Below, piece by piece: positions 24,337 through 33,965 of a stretch of DNA of 55,542 nt; positions within the stretch are counted from its first letter, which is position 1, and each line of letters starts with the position of its first letter. A model generated the notes under the pieces. The model saw nothing but the letters and a program-made list of their open reading frames with translations, did not search any database and had not been told where the DNA came from. This DNA is from DAOTUB01 sp034437455. GTDB lineage: Bacteria; Chloroflexota; Anaerolineae; B4-G1. The DNA is taken from the NCBI GenBank assembly GCA_034437455.1, contig DAOTUB010000085.1, positions 1 to 55,542 on the forward strand. The letters run 5' to 3'. Position numbers and translations under genes: made by a program.

Positions 24337-26766
24337 TCAAGAGCTGGGTGGCAACAGCGCCTTTGTGAGCACTTCATCCATCTGCTCGACCATGACGATG
24401 TCCAGATCTTGCTGCACGCTTTCAGGGATCTCGACCAAATCCTTCTCGTTGCGCTTGGGCATGATCAAGGTTTTGAAGCCGGCCCGGTGAGCGGCCAGTA
24501 CTTTTTCCTTCAGGCCGCCGATGACCAACACGCGGCCCCGCAGCGTGATCTCGCCCGTCATACCTACGTCGCGGCGTACAGCCCGGTTGGTAAAGGCCGA
24601 GATGATCGCCGTAGCGATCGTGATTCCGGCCGATGGACCATCTTTGGGGATCGCGCCCTCCAGCATGTGGATGTGGATGTCGTTCTCGTCAAAGGCCTCA
24701 GGGTTGATATCGAGGCGCTCGCTGTGGGAGCGGGTGTAACTCAACGCGGCCTGCGCCGATTCCTGCATGATCTCGCCCAGTTGTCCGGTCAGCAACAGTT
24801 TGCCATCGCCCGGCATGAGCGCGATCTCGATGGGCATCAGCTCGCCTCCGGCCTCGGTCCACGCCACTCCGGTGGCGATACCCACCCGATCTTGTTCCTC
24901 TATCTTGCTGTGAGCGAACTTGGGCGGACCGAGAAAATCATTGAGCATGTCGGCTGTGATGTGCTGTGGAGGAGACTCTTCTTCTGCCAGACGGCGGGCG
25001 ATCTTGCGGCAGACGTTGGCGATCTCGCGCTCGAGATTGCGCACCCCGGCTTCGTAGGTGTACTCGCGGATGAGGCACTGCAATGTGTCTTCGGCGAAGG
25101 TAATCGGGTTGTTGTCCAGACCGTGCTCTTCCAGTTGGCGCGGGATCAAAAAACGCTGCGCGATCTCTGTTTTCTCCTCGTCGGTGTAGCCGGGGAATCG
25201 GATCACTTCCATGCGATCCTGCAACGCCGGCGGGATGGGGTCGAGAATATTCGCCGTGGTGATAAAGAGCACTTTGGACAGATCGTAAGGCAACTCCAGG
25301 TAATGGTCCGAAAAGGCATAGTTCTGTTCGGGGTCCAGGACCTCCAGCAGGGCCGCGGATGGATCGCCTCGAAAGTCCCGGCCCATCTTGTCCACCTCGT
25401 CGAGCATGAACAATGGATTGGTCGTGCCGGCACGTCGCATGGTCTGGATGATGCGGCCGGGCAGCGAGCCGATGTAGGTCCGACGGTGTCCCCGGACCTC
25501 GGCCTCGTCCCGCACGCCGCCCAGGCTCAAGCGCACGAACTCGCGCCCCAGCGCCTCGGAGATGGATCGTCCCAGCGAGGTCTTGCCGGTGCCGGGCGGG
25601 CCGACGAAGCAGAGGATCGGGCTGCGCATTTTGTCGGCGGCCAGGCGCCGTACCGCGATGTACTCCAGGATGCGTTCCTTTGCCTTGGGTAATCCGTAGT
25701 GGCGGGATTCCAGCACCCCGTCGGCGTGTTTGATGTCCAGGTTATCCTCTGTGGCGTCCGACCAGGGCAGCTCGATCAACCAGTCGAGATAGGTGCGGAT
25801 CATGCCGGTCTCGGGCGACATGGGCGGCATGACGTCCAGTCGGTCGAGTTCTTTGTTCGCCTGCTCGCGCACTTCATCGGGGATGTCCATCTCGGCGACT
25901 TTATCGCGTATTTCGTTGATCTCCTGGGTGTAGGCGTCCGCCTCGCCCAATTCGCTTTGGATGACCTTCATCTGCTCGCGCAAGAAATACTCACGTTGGG
26001 ATTTATCCACCTCTTGCTGTACCTGCGCGTGGATACGGTCCTCCAGTTCGAGCACATCCAGCTCTTTGGCCAGCAGGACGCTGACGTGCTGCAATCGCGC
26101 CGCCGGGTCGAGGGTCTCGAGCACTTTTTGGCGCTCGTCCACTTCCAGATCGAGGACCTGGGTGATCAGGTCGGCCAACCAGCCCGGCTCGTCAATGTTC
26201 ATGGCAAAGACGTAAACGTCTTCGGGTAGGGTGCGATTTAACTGCACCACTTTTTCAAAGAGCGCCAAAACCGCCCGCATCAACGCCTCGGTGAATGGGG
26301 TTTTCTCCGGCGTTTCGTAGATGGGTATCGCGCGCACGCGGATGTACGGCTCCAGGTGAACGTACTCGACGATCTGCAATCGCTGAAGTCCCTGGCCCAG
26401 CATGCTGATGGTGCCATCGGGCATGCGCAACTTGCGGCCGATCGTCACCTCGGTGCCGAAGGTAAAGAGATCCTCTGGTTCGGGATCCATCACCTCTCCG
26501 TCCCGTTGAGCGACGGTGACGAGTGGTTCGCCGCGCTCGCTCGCCACCTCAAAGGCCTCGCGCGAACGGTCGCGCCCGACAAAGAGCGGCGTGACCATGC
26601 GGGGGAACATCACCAGGTCGCGCAGCGGCAAGAGCGGCGCCTCAATCACGCCGTCCGCTGGATCGTGCAGGGGTTCGTCTTCAAAGTCCACGTCATCCAG
26701 AGAAAATGGCATGCCCTGAGACCATCCCACCTGTGACCACCAATCCTGAAATTCTCTGCTGTACAT
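24337..26766 (-). CDS. lon: ATP-dependent Lon protease
   Basis: An 809-residue serine protease that degrades damaged and regulatory proteins in the cytoplasm. The N-terminal substrate domain ('PLLPLRDLVMFPRMVTPLFVGRDRS') is followed by a coiled stretch ('EVDKSQREYFLREQMKVIQSEL'). The AAA+ module has Walker A 'GPPGTGKTSLG' and Walker B 'LFMLDEVDK'. The protease domain has the Ser in 'PKDGPSAGITIATA' and the Lys in 'GGLKEKVLAAHRAG'. The ATG at 26764-26766 abuts the folC TGA, so coupling supports this start; ATG 26711-26713 (MPFSLDD) is a possible shorter start. A terminator follows at 24278-24310. Confidence 0.95.
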   Translation of the reverse strand: MYSREFQDWWSQVGWSQGMPFSLDDVDFEDEPLHDPADGVIEAPLLPLRDLVMFPRMVTPLFVGRDRSREAFEVASERGEPLVTVAQRDGEVMDPEPEDLFTFGTEVTIGRKLRMPDGTISMLGQGLQRLQIVEYVHLEPYIRVRAIPIYETPEKTPFTEALMRAVLALFEKVVQLNRTLPEDVYVFAMNIDEPGWLADLITQVLDLEVDERQKVLETLDPAARLQHVSVLLAKELDVLELEDRIHAQVQQEVDKSQREYFLREQMKVIQSELGEADAYTQEINEIRDKVAEMDIPDEVREQANKELDRLDVMPPMSPETGMIRTYLDWLIELPWSDATEDNLDIKHADGVLESRHYGLPKAKERILEYIAVRRLAADKMRSPILCFVGPPGTGKTSLGRSISEALGREFVRLSLGGVRDEAEVRGHRRTYIGSLPGRIIQTMRRAGTTNPLFMLDEVDKMGRDFRGDPSAALLEVLDPEQNYAFSDHYLELPYDLSKVLFITTANILDPIPPALQDRMEVIRFPGYTDEEKTEIAQRFLIPRQLEEHGLDNNPITFAEDTLQCLIREYTYEAGVRNLEREIANVCRKIARRLAEEESPPQHITADMLNDFLGPPKFAHSKIEEQDRVGIATGVAWTEAGGELMPIEIALMPGDGKLLLTGQLGEIMQESAQAALSYTRSHSERLDINPEAFDENDIHIHMLEGAIPKDGPSAGITIATAIISAFTNRAVRRDVGMTGEITLRGRVLVIGGLKEKVLAAHRAGFKTLIMPKRNEKDLVEIPESVQQDLDIVMVEQMDEVLTKALLPPSS

Positions 26767-28137
26767 TCAAGTCTCCCATCCTTCGTCATTGTCTGGTAAC
26801 GGTGCTCCAACGTGACGCGCCCATTCTGAGCGAGCGTCGGCGACCAGGAATATGGAACCGGTCATTAACAGACCGTTGTTTGGCTCCATCATCGCCAGGC
26901 CCCGTTGGATCGATTTTCTCACGTTTACGCTGACCTCCGCGCCTCCTCCTACCTGGACGACAATATCGGCCAGCTCAATCGGCCCCTTGGCCCGGGGGTG
27001 CTCGGAGCGGGTGACGATGATATAGTCGCTGATCGGCAGCAGGTGATTCAGTATCCCGGCAATGTCTTTGTCAGCCGAAGCGCCAAAGATAAGGACCCAT
27101 TTTGTATCCGGGAACCATTCTGTCAGTGCCTTGCGGAGTTCTTGCGCCGAGTAGGGGTTGTGCGCGCAGTCTGCGACCACCAGTGGCTCGCGGCTGAGTA
27201 TCTCCATCCGGCCCGGCCAGTAGGTATCGTGCAGCCCCTTGTGCACAGACTCGACATGGATACGAAAACCTCGCTGGTGCATGATGTCGAGCGCGGCGAT
27301 AGCCGTGGCGCTGTTCTCCAGTTGATGCCGACCCAACAGGGGGATCCAATATTCGCCATCCAACTCCGAGCCGCCATTGGCGATGAGGCGAACGGTAAAA
27401 CTCTGACCATCCCGATCCACGGGGCCAGGACGATAATCCCAGTCGCGACCGATCTCGACGAGCGGAGCGTTTCGCTCTTGGCTGATGGATTCGAGCGTTT
27501 TGATCGCCTCGGCGCGTTGGGGGGCGCTTACCGTTGGGATTCCCGGCTTGATGATGCCCGCTTTCTCCCGCGCGATCTCGGCCAGCGTATCGCCCAACAG
27601 GTAGGTGTGGTCGAGGCTGAGCGAGGTGATCACGGAGACCTCCGGCGTCAAGACGTTGGTGGCGTCGAGCCGTCCGCCCAGTCCTACCTCGACGACGGCT
27701 ATATCCACCTCGGAGCGGGCAAAGTAGAGAAATCCGATGGCGGTGATGGCCTCGAAGGTGGTCACGTCTGGCATTTGCTCGATCAAGGGACGGATCTCTT
27801 CCACCAGCGCGACGACGTTTTCACGTCCGATCTTTTCCCCATCTACCTGAATGCGCTCGCAGAAGGTGTGGAGATGGGGCGAGGTATAGAGACCGGTGCG
27901 ATATCCGGCGGCCCGCAGACATGCCTCGCACATTGCCGCTGTGGATCCTTTCCCCTTGGTGCCGGCGATATGTAGCGCGGGAAATTGGGTGTGAGGATCG
28001 CCAACAGCCGCCAGTAACCGCTCTACCCGCGAAAGGTCGAGCGTCTCGGGTGTATATCGCTCGATGCGTGTCTTTTCGTAATCTGTAAGGCTGTGAAGAT
28101 AGGCGATAGCCTCTGTATAGTTCATAATTTGTATCAT
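26767..28137 (-). CDS. folC: Bifunctional folylpolyglutamate/dihydrofolate synthase
   Basis: About 456 residues, starting at ATG 28135-28137 (MIQIMNYTEA) or 28123-28125 (MNYTEA); an AAAGGTG sits next to the first and 12 bases from the second. Mur-ligase fold: P-loop 'HIAGTKGKGSTAAMCEACLR', then 'VGLGGRLDATNV', 'TSLSLDHTYLLGDTLAEIAREKAGIIKPG' (with the Lys that is carbamylated in the family) and C-terminal 'LVVADCAHNPYSAQELRKAL'. It adds glutamate to folates and may make dihydrofolate. It precedes lon directly. The longer upstream frame has no ribosome site. Confidence 0.92.
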   Translation of the reverse strand: MIQIMNYTEAIAYLHSLTDYEKTRIERYTPETLDLSRVERLLAAVGDPHTQFPALHIAGTKGKGSTAAMCEACLRAAGYRTGLYTSPHLHTFCERIQVDGEKIGRENVVALVEEIRPLIEQMPDVTTFEAITAIGFLYFARSEVDIAVVEVGLGGRLDATNVLTPEVSVITSLSLDHTYLLGDTLAEIAREKAGIIKPGIPTVSAPQRAEAIKTLESISQERNAPLVEIGRDWDYRPGPVDRDGQSFTVRLIANGGSELDGEYWIPLLGRHQLENSATAIAALDIMHQRGFRIHVESVHKGLHDTYWPGRMEILSREPLVVADCAHNPYSAQELRKALTEWFPDTKWVLIFGASADKDIAGILNHLLPISDYIIVTRSEHPRAKGPIELADIVVQVGGGAEVSVNVRKSIQRGLAMMEPNNGLLMTGSIFLVADARSEWARHVGAPLPDNDEGWET

Positions 28138-28264
28138 CACCTTTCGATTGGCTGCGGATTGTACTCCTTTTCCGGGGAAATGCAAGTCGGCGGTCGGGTC
28201 GCCCAACGGACGTATCAGTTTCCCAATCTACCAACCTATGGTATACTTCCAGCCATAAGGAGGG

Positions 28265-29536
28265 ATGGCTTTGAAAATTCGGTACGTTTGGATGGCGACA
28301 GCGCTGCTTTGCTTGGCACTTGCATTGTCCGCTTGCGGAGAAAAGCCATTGTTGAGTGAGGTCTCGTTCTTCTCAGACGTCATCACGCCCAACGCCGATG
28401 GCGACACGGACGTTCTACGAATTACATATAACCTGGCCCGCAGCGCGGAGGTCTCGATCTATTTCGAGGACCGGGAGGGGAACCGCTACTACTTTCGCGA
28501 GCGGGCGCATCGAGGCCCCTCCGTCGAGGAGCCTTACCAGGTCCTCTTTGCCGGCGTCGTGGATGGCTACGTGTTCCCTGGCGAGCTGTTCGACGGCTTC
28601 ACGGTAGAGGAGCGCGTGCTTCGGGATGGCGTCTACACCTGGACGGTGGAGGCGACGGAGGACGAGACGGGGCACACCGAGCAGATTGAGGGCACGCTCA
28701 CCGTCACCGACGCCGACACCGCGCTGCCGGAACTGCTCAACTTTACCATCTCTCCGCCCTGCTTTACGCCCAACCGGGACGGTATCGGCGACCGGGCCAA
28801 GATGAACGTGTTCTTGACCAAAGGGGATACAGAACTTGTCGTCTATCTGCTGGGGAGCGACGGGACTCGTTACTATGTGGAGCAGGACGAGGCCACCACT
28901 GCCTGGGAGGGCGAGCCTGGCCTGTACGCCTTTGACTATGACGCCGGTGTAGACGACGGCGCGCAGCCTCCACCCGACGGCGATTACGTCGTCTGGGCGA
29001 CGGCGCAGGATGCCATCGGCCAACATACCGCTACCTCCGGAACCATCACCATTCAGGACGGGGGCGTCCCAATGGGCTACATCCTCAATGGTGAGGTGGA
29101 ATGGTCCGACAAGAGCGTCCTTCTGGGCGACACGCTCTACTTTACGCTGACGGTGGAGAACAACAGCCCCGCCCCCCTCCGCACCAGCGGCCCACTGCCC
29201 GGCGCGGTCTACGAGAGCGATCAGAATTATGCTACTTTGGGGGAGACGATTCAATCAGGCGTCTTTCGAGTGGGCATTCACTGCGAGAACGCGCTGATCA
29301 ACTATCCCTGGCGCTGGGCGGTGGGGGATGCGAGCGTGTTGGTGGAGGACGATAAGGGCCATCGCTACCTGCCGCCCTTTACGCGGGCGGTGGTGACGGG
29401 CGGGATCCGCTTCATGGACGTGATCGAGGCTCGCAATCCTCAATACTGTTGGGCCGGCCTCATCCACGAGGACGTCGAGATCTCGTCGGTGAACACGAAC
29501 GTGGATCCGGTGTTTCTGTTCATCGAGGCGCCCTAG
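28265..29536 (+). CDS. Secreted lipoprotein with repeated 'TPNxDG' Ig-like domains
   Basis: A 423-residue lipoprotein: signal peptide with lipobox 'LALSACGE', so Cys 24 is probably lipidated. Two beta-rich modules each open with a Ca-binding-like 'TPNADGDTD' or 'TPNRDGIGD' loop and continue with 'DGVYTWTVEATEDETG' or 'DGDYVVWATAQDAIG'. These are the FlgD/gliding-type Ig folds that shape extracellular proteins. A third beta-rich part follows from about residue 270. No enzyme motif is visible. AAGGAGGG precedes the ATG, and a TATACT lies about 20 bases earlier. Function unknown, probably cell-surface binding or scaffold. Confidence 0.75.
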   Translation: MALKIRYVWMATALLCLALALSACGEKPLLSEVSFFSDVITPNADGDTDVLRITYNLARSAEVSIYFEDREGNRYYFRERAHRGPSVEEPYQVLFAGVVDGYVFPGELFDGFTVEERVLRDGVYTWTVEATEDETGHTEQIEGTLTVTDADTALPELLNFTISPPCFTPNRDGIGDRAKMNVFLTKGDTELVVYLLGSDGTRYYVEQDEATTAWEGEPGLYAFDYDAGVDDGAQPPPDGDYVVWATAQDAIGQHTATSGTITIQDGGVPMGYILNGEVEWSDKSVLLGDTLYFTLTVENNSPAPLRTSGPLPGAVYESDQNYATLGETIQSGVFRVGIHCENALINYPWRWAVGDASVLVEDDKGHRYLPPFTRAVVTGGIRFMDVIEARNPQYCWAGLIHEDVEISSVNTNVDPVFLFIEAP

Positions 29537-29704
29537 ACTCGTTCGGGAAGGTAGGCGACTTGCCAGTTAGAGGAAACGGGTATATGCTAGACCGCATCGG
29601 TGCTCCAAAGAGTACGTTGAAAGGAGGTAGTGATTGCAGAATAGTCGCTGGACGTGCAATGTAGTAAAAGGCTCGATACTTAATTTACCTATAGGAGGAT
29701 GAAA

Positions 29705-30610
29705 GTGAACACCAAGCGCGTATTACTGGTACTGCTCGTGGGCCTGTTAACCGTAGGCCTGCTGACGTCCTGTGGCCCAGGCGAATTGGGCACAGAGAAG
29801 AACCCCATCGTCTGGGTCTTTGTTCCCTCCGGCGAGACGGATCGCGTGACCGCTGGCGCCCAGTCGGTGGCCGACCTGCTGCACGAGGAAACCGGCTTGT
29901 TCTTTGATATTCGCGTCGCCACCGAGTACGCTGGCGCCATCGAGGCGATGTGTGCCGATCCACCGGAGGCCCACATGTCATCGCTGGCGACCTTTGCCTA
30001 CGTGATGGCCGCCGATCGTGGCTGCGCCAAGGCGGCTATGCTCTCTGTGCGGTTCGGCAGCCCCACCTACAACGGCCAGTTCCTCGTTCGGGCCGATAGC
30101 GGTATCACCGATCTCTCTCAACTGGAGGGCAAGACGTTCTGCCGCCCTGATCCACTTTCCACAAGCGGCTGGGTGATCCCTTCGATCATGCTAAAGGGCG
30201 CGGGGGTTGATCCCAACACCGGCTTGTCCAGGGTTGTGGACGCCGGCAGCCACGATGCGGTCGCCGCCGGGGTCTATGATGGCACCTGCGACGTCGGCGC
30301 CACCTACGTGGACGCCCGCACCCGCATCGAGGAGGACTATCCCGACGTGATGGAACAGACCGCCGTCATCGCCCTCGAGCCGGATATCCCCAACGATGGC
30401 GTCCAGTTCCAGACCTCTATGCCGCAGGAACTGCGCGATCGGATCGTGAACGGGTTGTTGGCCGTCGCCCAGACGGAAGCGGGCCAGGAAGCGCTGGATA
30501 CCGCCTACCAGTGGGAGGAGTTGATGAAAGCGGATGACTCGTACTACGATGCGTTCCGTCAGATTCTCCAGGCCGCGGGCATCAGCGCTGAGGATCTGGT
30601 CGGGGACTAG
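29705..30610 (+). CDS. phnD: PhnD-like phosphonate/oxyanion ABC transporter substrate-binding lipoprotein
   Basis: About 301 residues. The best start is GTG 29705-29707, six bases after AGGAGG; the ATG at 29699 touches the ribosome site. Lipobox 'GLLTSCGPG'. The body is a periplasmic-binding-protein-2 fold: 'PIVWVFVPSGETDRVTAGAQSVADLLHEETGL', 'SLATFAYVMAADRGC', 'LEGKTFCRPDPLSTSGWVIPSIML', 'CDVGATYVDAR'. It feeds the PhnC/PhnE transporter encoded next. The ligand may be a phosphonate, phosphite or phosphate; no C-P lyase genes are nearby. A hairpin (30641-30667) separates it from phnC. Confidence 0.85.
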   Translation: MNTKRVLLVLLVGLLTVGLLTSCGPGELGTEKNPIVWVFVPSGETDRVTAGAQSVADLLHEETGLFFDIRVATEYAGAIEAMCADPPEAHMSSLATFAYVMAADRGCAKAAMLSVRFGSPTYNGQFLVRADSGITDLSQLEGKTFCRPDPLSTSGWVIPSIMLKGAGVDPNTGLSRVVDAGSHDAVAAGVYDGTCDVGATYVDARTRIEEDYPDVMEQTAVIALEPDIPNDGVQFQTSMPQELRDRIVNGLLAVAQTEAGQEALDTAYQWEELMKADDSYYDAFRQILQAAGISAEDLVGD

Positions 30611-30640
30611 TTGGTGAGATTCAACCAGCAAAGGATGATG

Positions 30641-30667
30641 CGAGGGGGGACCCGGTGTCCCCCCTCG
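30641..30667 (+). other. Intercistronic hairpin between phnD and phnC
   Basis: Perfect 10-bp arms CGAGGGGGGA and TCCCCCCTCG enclose a 7-base loop with no T-run after them. Such hairpins after a binding-protein gene often protect the upstream message and lower expression of the ATPase and permease; that role is inferred. Confidence 0.55.
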
Positions 30668-30720
30668 TGGTGAATGGGCGGAGCCTCGCGTAAGGATTGC
30701 CGCCATTATGGAGAGGAAGA

Positions 30721-31509
30721 ATGCTTGAGATCAAGAACCTGACCAAGATCTATGACGATGGCACCGTCGCCCTGCGCGACGTCAGCTTTGAGCTGGCGGA
30801 CGGTGAGTTTTTGATAGTTATCGGCCTGAGCGGTTCGGGCAAGTCCACCCTCCTGCGCTGCATCAATCGGTTGATCGAGCCGACCGAGGGGCAGATCGTG
30901 TGGGATGGGGTGGATATCACAACGGCCGAGCCGGCCGAGCTGCGCGAGATTCGTCGCCGGATTGGAATGATTTTTCAACACTTTAACCTGGTCAGGCGTT
31001 CCACCGTGCTCATCAACGTCCTCTCGGGGCGGCTGGGGTACGTGAATCCCTGGTCCAGCCTGCTGCACCGCTTCCCGAAGAAGGACCGAGAGATGGCGAT
31101 GGCGGCGCTGGAACGGGTGGGCATCGCTGACCAGGCCTACAAGCGGGCGGATGAACTGAGCGGCGGGCAGCAGCAGCGGGTGGGCATCGCCCGCGCACTG
31201 ATGCAGCAACCTCGCATGATCCTGGCCGATGAACCTGTAGCGAGCCTGGATCCTGTGCTGGCCCACTCGATCCTGGAACGATTGGAACAACTGAACCAGG
31301 AGGAAAAGATCGCTATTTTGTGCAGCTTGCACTACCTCGACTTGGTGCAACAGTACGCTACGCGAGTGATCGGCCTGCGGGAGGGGCAGATCGTCTACCG
31401 GGGCACCCGGGAGGAGATCCGCGCGATGACGGATAGAGAGTTCAAAGAGATTTACGGAAAAGAAGCAGTCCGCGTAGGCGTGGGTTTGCAGGAAGGAGGA
31501 AGGGCGTGA
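30721..31509 (+). CDS. phnC: Phosphonate-type ABC transporter ATPase
   Basis: A 262-residue ATPase starting MLEIKNLTKIYDDGTVALRDVSF behind GGAGAGG; the longer frame upstream has no ribosome site. Walker A 'GLSGSGKSTLL', Q-loop 'GMIFQHFNLV', signature 'LSGGQQQRVGIARAL' and Walker B 'MILADEPVASLDP' are intact. It drives import of the PhnD ligand through the fused permease downstream, which starts on its stop codon (TGATG). Confidence 0.92.
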   Translation: MLEIKNLTKIYDDGTVALRDVSFELADGEFLIVIGLSGSGKSTLLRCINRLIEPTEGQIVWDGVDITTAEPAELREIRRRIGMIFQHFNLVRRSTVLINVLSGRLGYVNPWSSLLHRFPKKDREMAMAALERVGIADQAYKRADELSGGQQQRVGIARALMQQPRMILADEPVASLDPVLAHSILERLEQLNQEEKIAILCSLHYLDLVQQYATRVIGLREGQIVYRGTREEIRAMTDREFKEIYGKEAVRVGVGLQEGGRA

Positions 31510-33041
31510 TGGCGACTCGCAGAATTAAACAAGAGACCAGGCCCAGCCTGGCGCCCCCGCCCGTGGCGGGTATCGCTTCGCTGCTCATTCCCGGTCTGGG
31601 TCAAGTGCTGGCCTGGCAATTTCAGCGCGGGCTGCTGCTGCTAGGCTCTCTGATTACCAGCGTTGGATTATTCGCCTGGCGTGTCAGCTTGCTGGCCACC
31701 CGAGAGGTTGGGGCGCTGGCAAAATTCAACAAAGCTCTTCGTTGGAGCCCTTTGTTTGTGCTCCCAACGCTGGTGGGCCTGATAGCCCTGTGGTTATGGA
31801 TCGCCTGGGATGCTTACCGACAAGCCCAGCCAGATCGGCGGGATGGTGGGATTGGCATTTTTGCCCTCGTTATCGTGCTCTTCTTTGTCCTGGGCTGGCA
31901 GGTAAGTGAGATCGATCCGTACAAGGCGGTGACGGAGCTGGCAGACGCCAAGGGACCTCTCTCCCGTGTACTGTGGCCCTGGTCGGCGGCCGTGACGCGG
32001 GATATTGAGATGACCAGCGCCGGGGCCGACATTTTGTCCCCCTGCGACGAACTGCCACCTCCTGCGCCGCCGAAGGAAATCTCTGGGGAACCTTACCTGA
32101 AGGCCGAACCGACCTGCGGCGATCTTTCTCAGCAGGTGGAGGAGGGAGGAGAACTCAAGACGATACCCGGTACCACGCTGACCGTCGTCGGGCGGGGCTA
32201 TGAACCGAACACAGAGACAGAGCTCTGGTGGGTGGACCCCATTGGAAATGCGTTCCGTATGCGCAAGGGGGGGGAATACATCGTCTTCCAGACAGACGAG
32301 GAGGGAACTTTTGAAATTGAGGTCGATATGCCCTATCGGCTTATTCCTCCCAGTTCCGTGGGGCGTCAGGTCCACCGGATAGAGGCCCGGCAGACCGCGA
32401 AAGTGGGTGACCTGAAACCGAGTCCGGCGTTGTTGCACAACATCGAAAAGATGGTCGAGACGATCGTCCTGGGGATGATGGCGACCTTGTTCGGCATCAT
32501 CTTTTCCATCCCTGTCAGTTTCCTGGCGGCCCGGAACCTGATGGCCGGCTCTCCATTCACGATGGCGCTCTACTATATCACCCGCACCATCCTGAACATC
32601 ATCCGCTCCATCGAGCCGCTGATCTGGGCCATTCTCGCCATCACTGTGGTGGGACTGGGACCTTTTGCCGGTATCATCGCGCTGACGGTTCACTCTATCG
32701 CCGCGCTGGGTAAACTCTATTCCGAGGCTATCGAGTCTATCGATCCCGGTCCCATTGAGGCGATCCAGGCCACTGGCGCGAACCGCTTGCAGACGATCAT
32801 GTACGCTGTGGTGCCTCAGATGATCCCGCCTTTCGTCTCCTTCTCCATTTACCGCTGGGACATTAACGTCCGTATGTCTACCGTCATCGGACTGGTGGGT
32901 GGGGGCGGCATTGGTTTCCTGTTGATCCAGTACATCCGCTTGTTGGATTATCGCTCGGCAGGCATCGCCGTCTGGTTCATCGCCATTACCGTGGCGACGC
33001 TGGACTATGTAAGCTCGAATATCCGGCAGCGATTTGTGTAG
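31509..33041 (+). CDS. phnE: PhnE-type permease with large N-terminal extension and extracytoplasmic domain
   Basis: A 510-residue protein starting at ATG 31509 (an in-frame GTG lies one codon earlier). The last 200 or so residues are a normal PhnE permease ('MVETIVLGMMATLFGIIFSIPVSFLAARNLM', EAA-type loop 'GPIEAIQATGANRLQTIM', 'VVPQMIPPFVSFSIYRWDINVR'). Before this are three extra helices ('IASLLIPGLGQVLAWQFQRGLLLLGSL' resembles TM2-type Gly-rich helices). A soluble beta-rich segment of about 150 residues follows ('GTTLTVVGRGYEPNTETELWW', 'GTFEIEVDMPYRL'), probably outside the membrane. Ordinary PhnE proteins are about 270 residues. The extension might dock the binding lipoprotein. Confidence 0.88.
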   Translation: MATRRIKQETRPSLAPPPVAGIASLLIPGLGQVLAWQFQRGLLLLGSLITSVGLFAWRVSLLATREVGALAKFNKALRWSPLFVLPTLVGLIALWLWIAWDAYRQAQPDRRDGGIGIFALVIVLFFVLGWQVSEIDPYKAVTELADAKGPLSRVLWPWSAAVTRDIEMTSAGADILSPCDELPPPAPPKEISGEPYLKAEPTCGDLSQQVEEGGELKTIPGTTLTVVGRGYEPNTETELWWVDPIGNAFRMRKGGEYIVFQTDEEGTFEIEVDMPYRLIPPSSVGRQVHRIEARQTAKVGDLKPSPALLHNIEKMVETIVLGMMATLFGIIFSIPVSFLAARNLMAGSPFTMALYYITRTILNIIRSIEPLIWAILAITVVGLGPFAGIIALTVHSIAALGKLYSEAIESIDPGPIEAIQATGANRLQTIMYAVVPQMIPPFVSFSIYRWDINVRMSTVIGLVGGGGIGFLLIQYIRLLDYRSAGIAVWFIAITVATLDYVSSNIRQRFV

Positions 33042-33047
33042 GCGACG

Positions 33048-33965
33048 ATGCCTCGCCTGGCTGTGGTGATCGTCAGTTGGAACGTGCGCGAGTTGCTGGC
33101 AGATTGCCTGCGGTCACTCTTTGCCGACGTAGAACGAGCAAATCTGTACGCTCACGTTTGGGTAGTGGATAACGCTTCTGCCGACGGCACGCCAGAGATG
33201 GTGGCAGAAGCGTTTCCCTCTGTCCACCTCATCGCCAGCCAGGAGAACCTGGGTTTCGCCGCCGGCAACAATCGCGCGCTGCGCAAAATTGCCGATCTCC
33301 AATCGCCAATCCCAGAGTACATCTGGCTGCTGAACCCGGACACGGAAGTGCAGCCGGGCGCGACGGCGGCTCTCCTCTCCGCACTGGAGGCTCGCCCTGA
33401 GGTCGGCATGGTCGGAGCGAAACTTCTCTACCCCGACGGCTCTCTCCAGCATTCTGCCTTTCGCTTCCCCGGCCTGATGCAATTGATCTTTGAGTTCTTC
33501 TCGCTACCCGCTCGCCTGTACGATGCCCCTTTCAATGGCCGCTACCCGCGCTGTCTGTACGATAGGGAAGCGCCCTTCCCGGTCGATCATCCCCTGGGGG
33601 CGGCGATGATGGTGCGGTCGGACGTATTCGCCCAGGTGGGGCTGATGGACGAGGAGTACTGGATGTACTGCGAGGAGATCGATTGGTGCTGGCGCATACG
33701 CAAGGCGGGCTGGGAGATCCTCTGCGCGCCCGCCGCCCAGGTGGTCCATCACTCGGGTCAGTCCACCGCTCAGGTTCCCACGTCCTCTTTCGTCAACTTG
33801 TGGATCAGCCGGGCGCGGCTCTATGCGCGCCATCACGGGCCGCTCACGCGGCGATTGGCGCGGGCGCTCGTCCGCGCCGGAATGCGGCGGAGGATGCGCG
33901 GCGCTTCCCCAGAGATGGCCGCCGCCTGCCAGCAGGTCATCCGCGCCTGGGAGATCGTTCGATGA
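33048..33965 (+). CDS. GT2-family glycosyltransferase (rhamnosyltransferase-like)
   Basis: A 305-residue GT-A enzyme: 'LAVVIVSWNVRELLADCLRSL', 'VWVVDNASADGTPEMV', 'NLGFAAGNNRAL', metal site 'WLLNPDTEV', and 'DEEYWMYCEEIDWCWRIRKAGW' near the acceptor site. Relatives move rhamnose or other sugars to cell-surface polysaccharide. No other polysaccharide genes surround it except the next glycosyltransferase, whose ATG overlaps its TGA (ATGA). It follows phnE by six bases, possibly by chance. Confidence 0.88.
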   Translation: MPRLAVVIVSWNVRELLADCLRSLFADVERANLYAHVWVVDNASADGTPEMVAEAFPSVHLIASQENLGFAAGNNRALRKIADLQSPIPEYIWLLNPDTEVQPGATAALLSALEARPEVGMVGAKLLYPDGSLQHSAFRFPGLMQLIFEFFSLPARLYDAPFNGRYPRCLYDREAPFPVDHPLGAAMMVRSDVFAQVGLMDEEYWMYCEEIDWCWRIRKAGWEILCAPAAQVVHHSGQSTAQVPTSSFVNLWISRARLYARHHGPLTRRLARALVRAGMRRRMRGASPEMAAACQQVIRAWEIVR

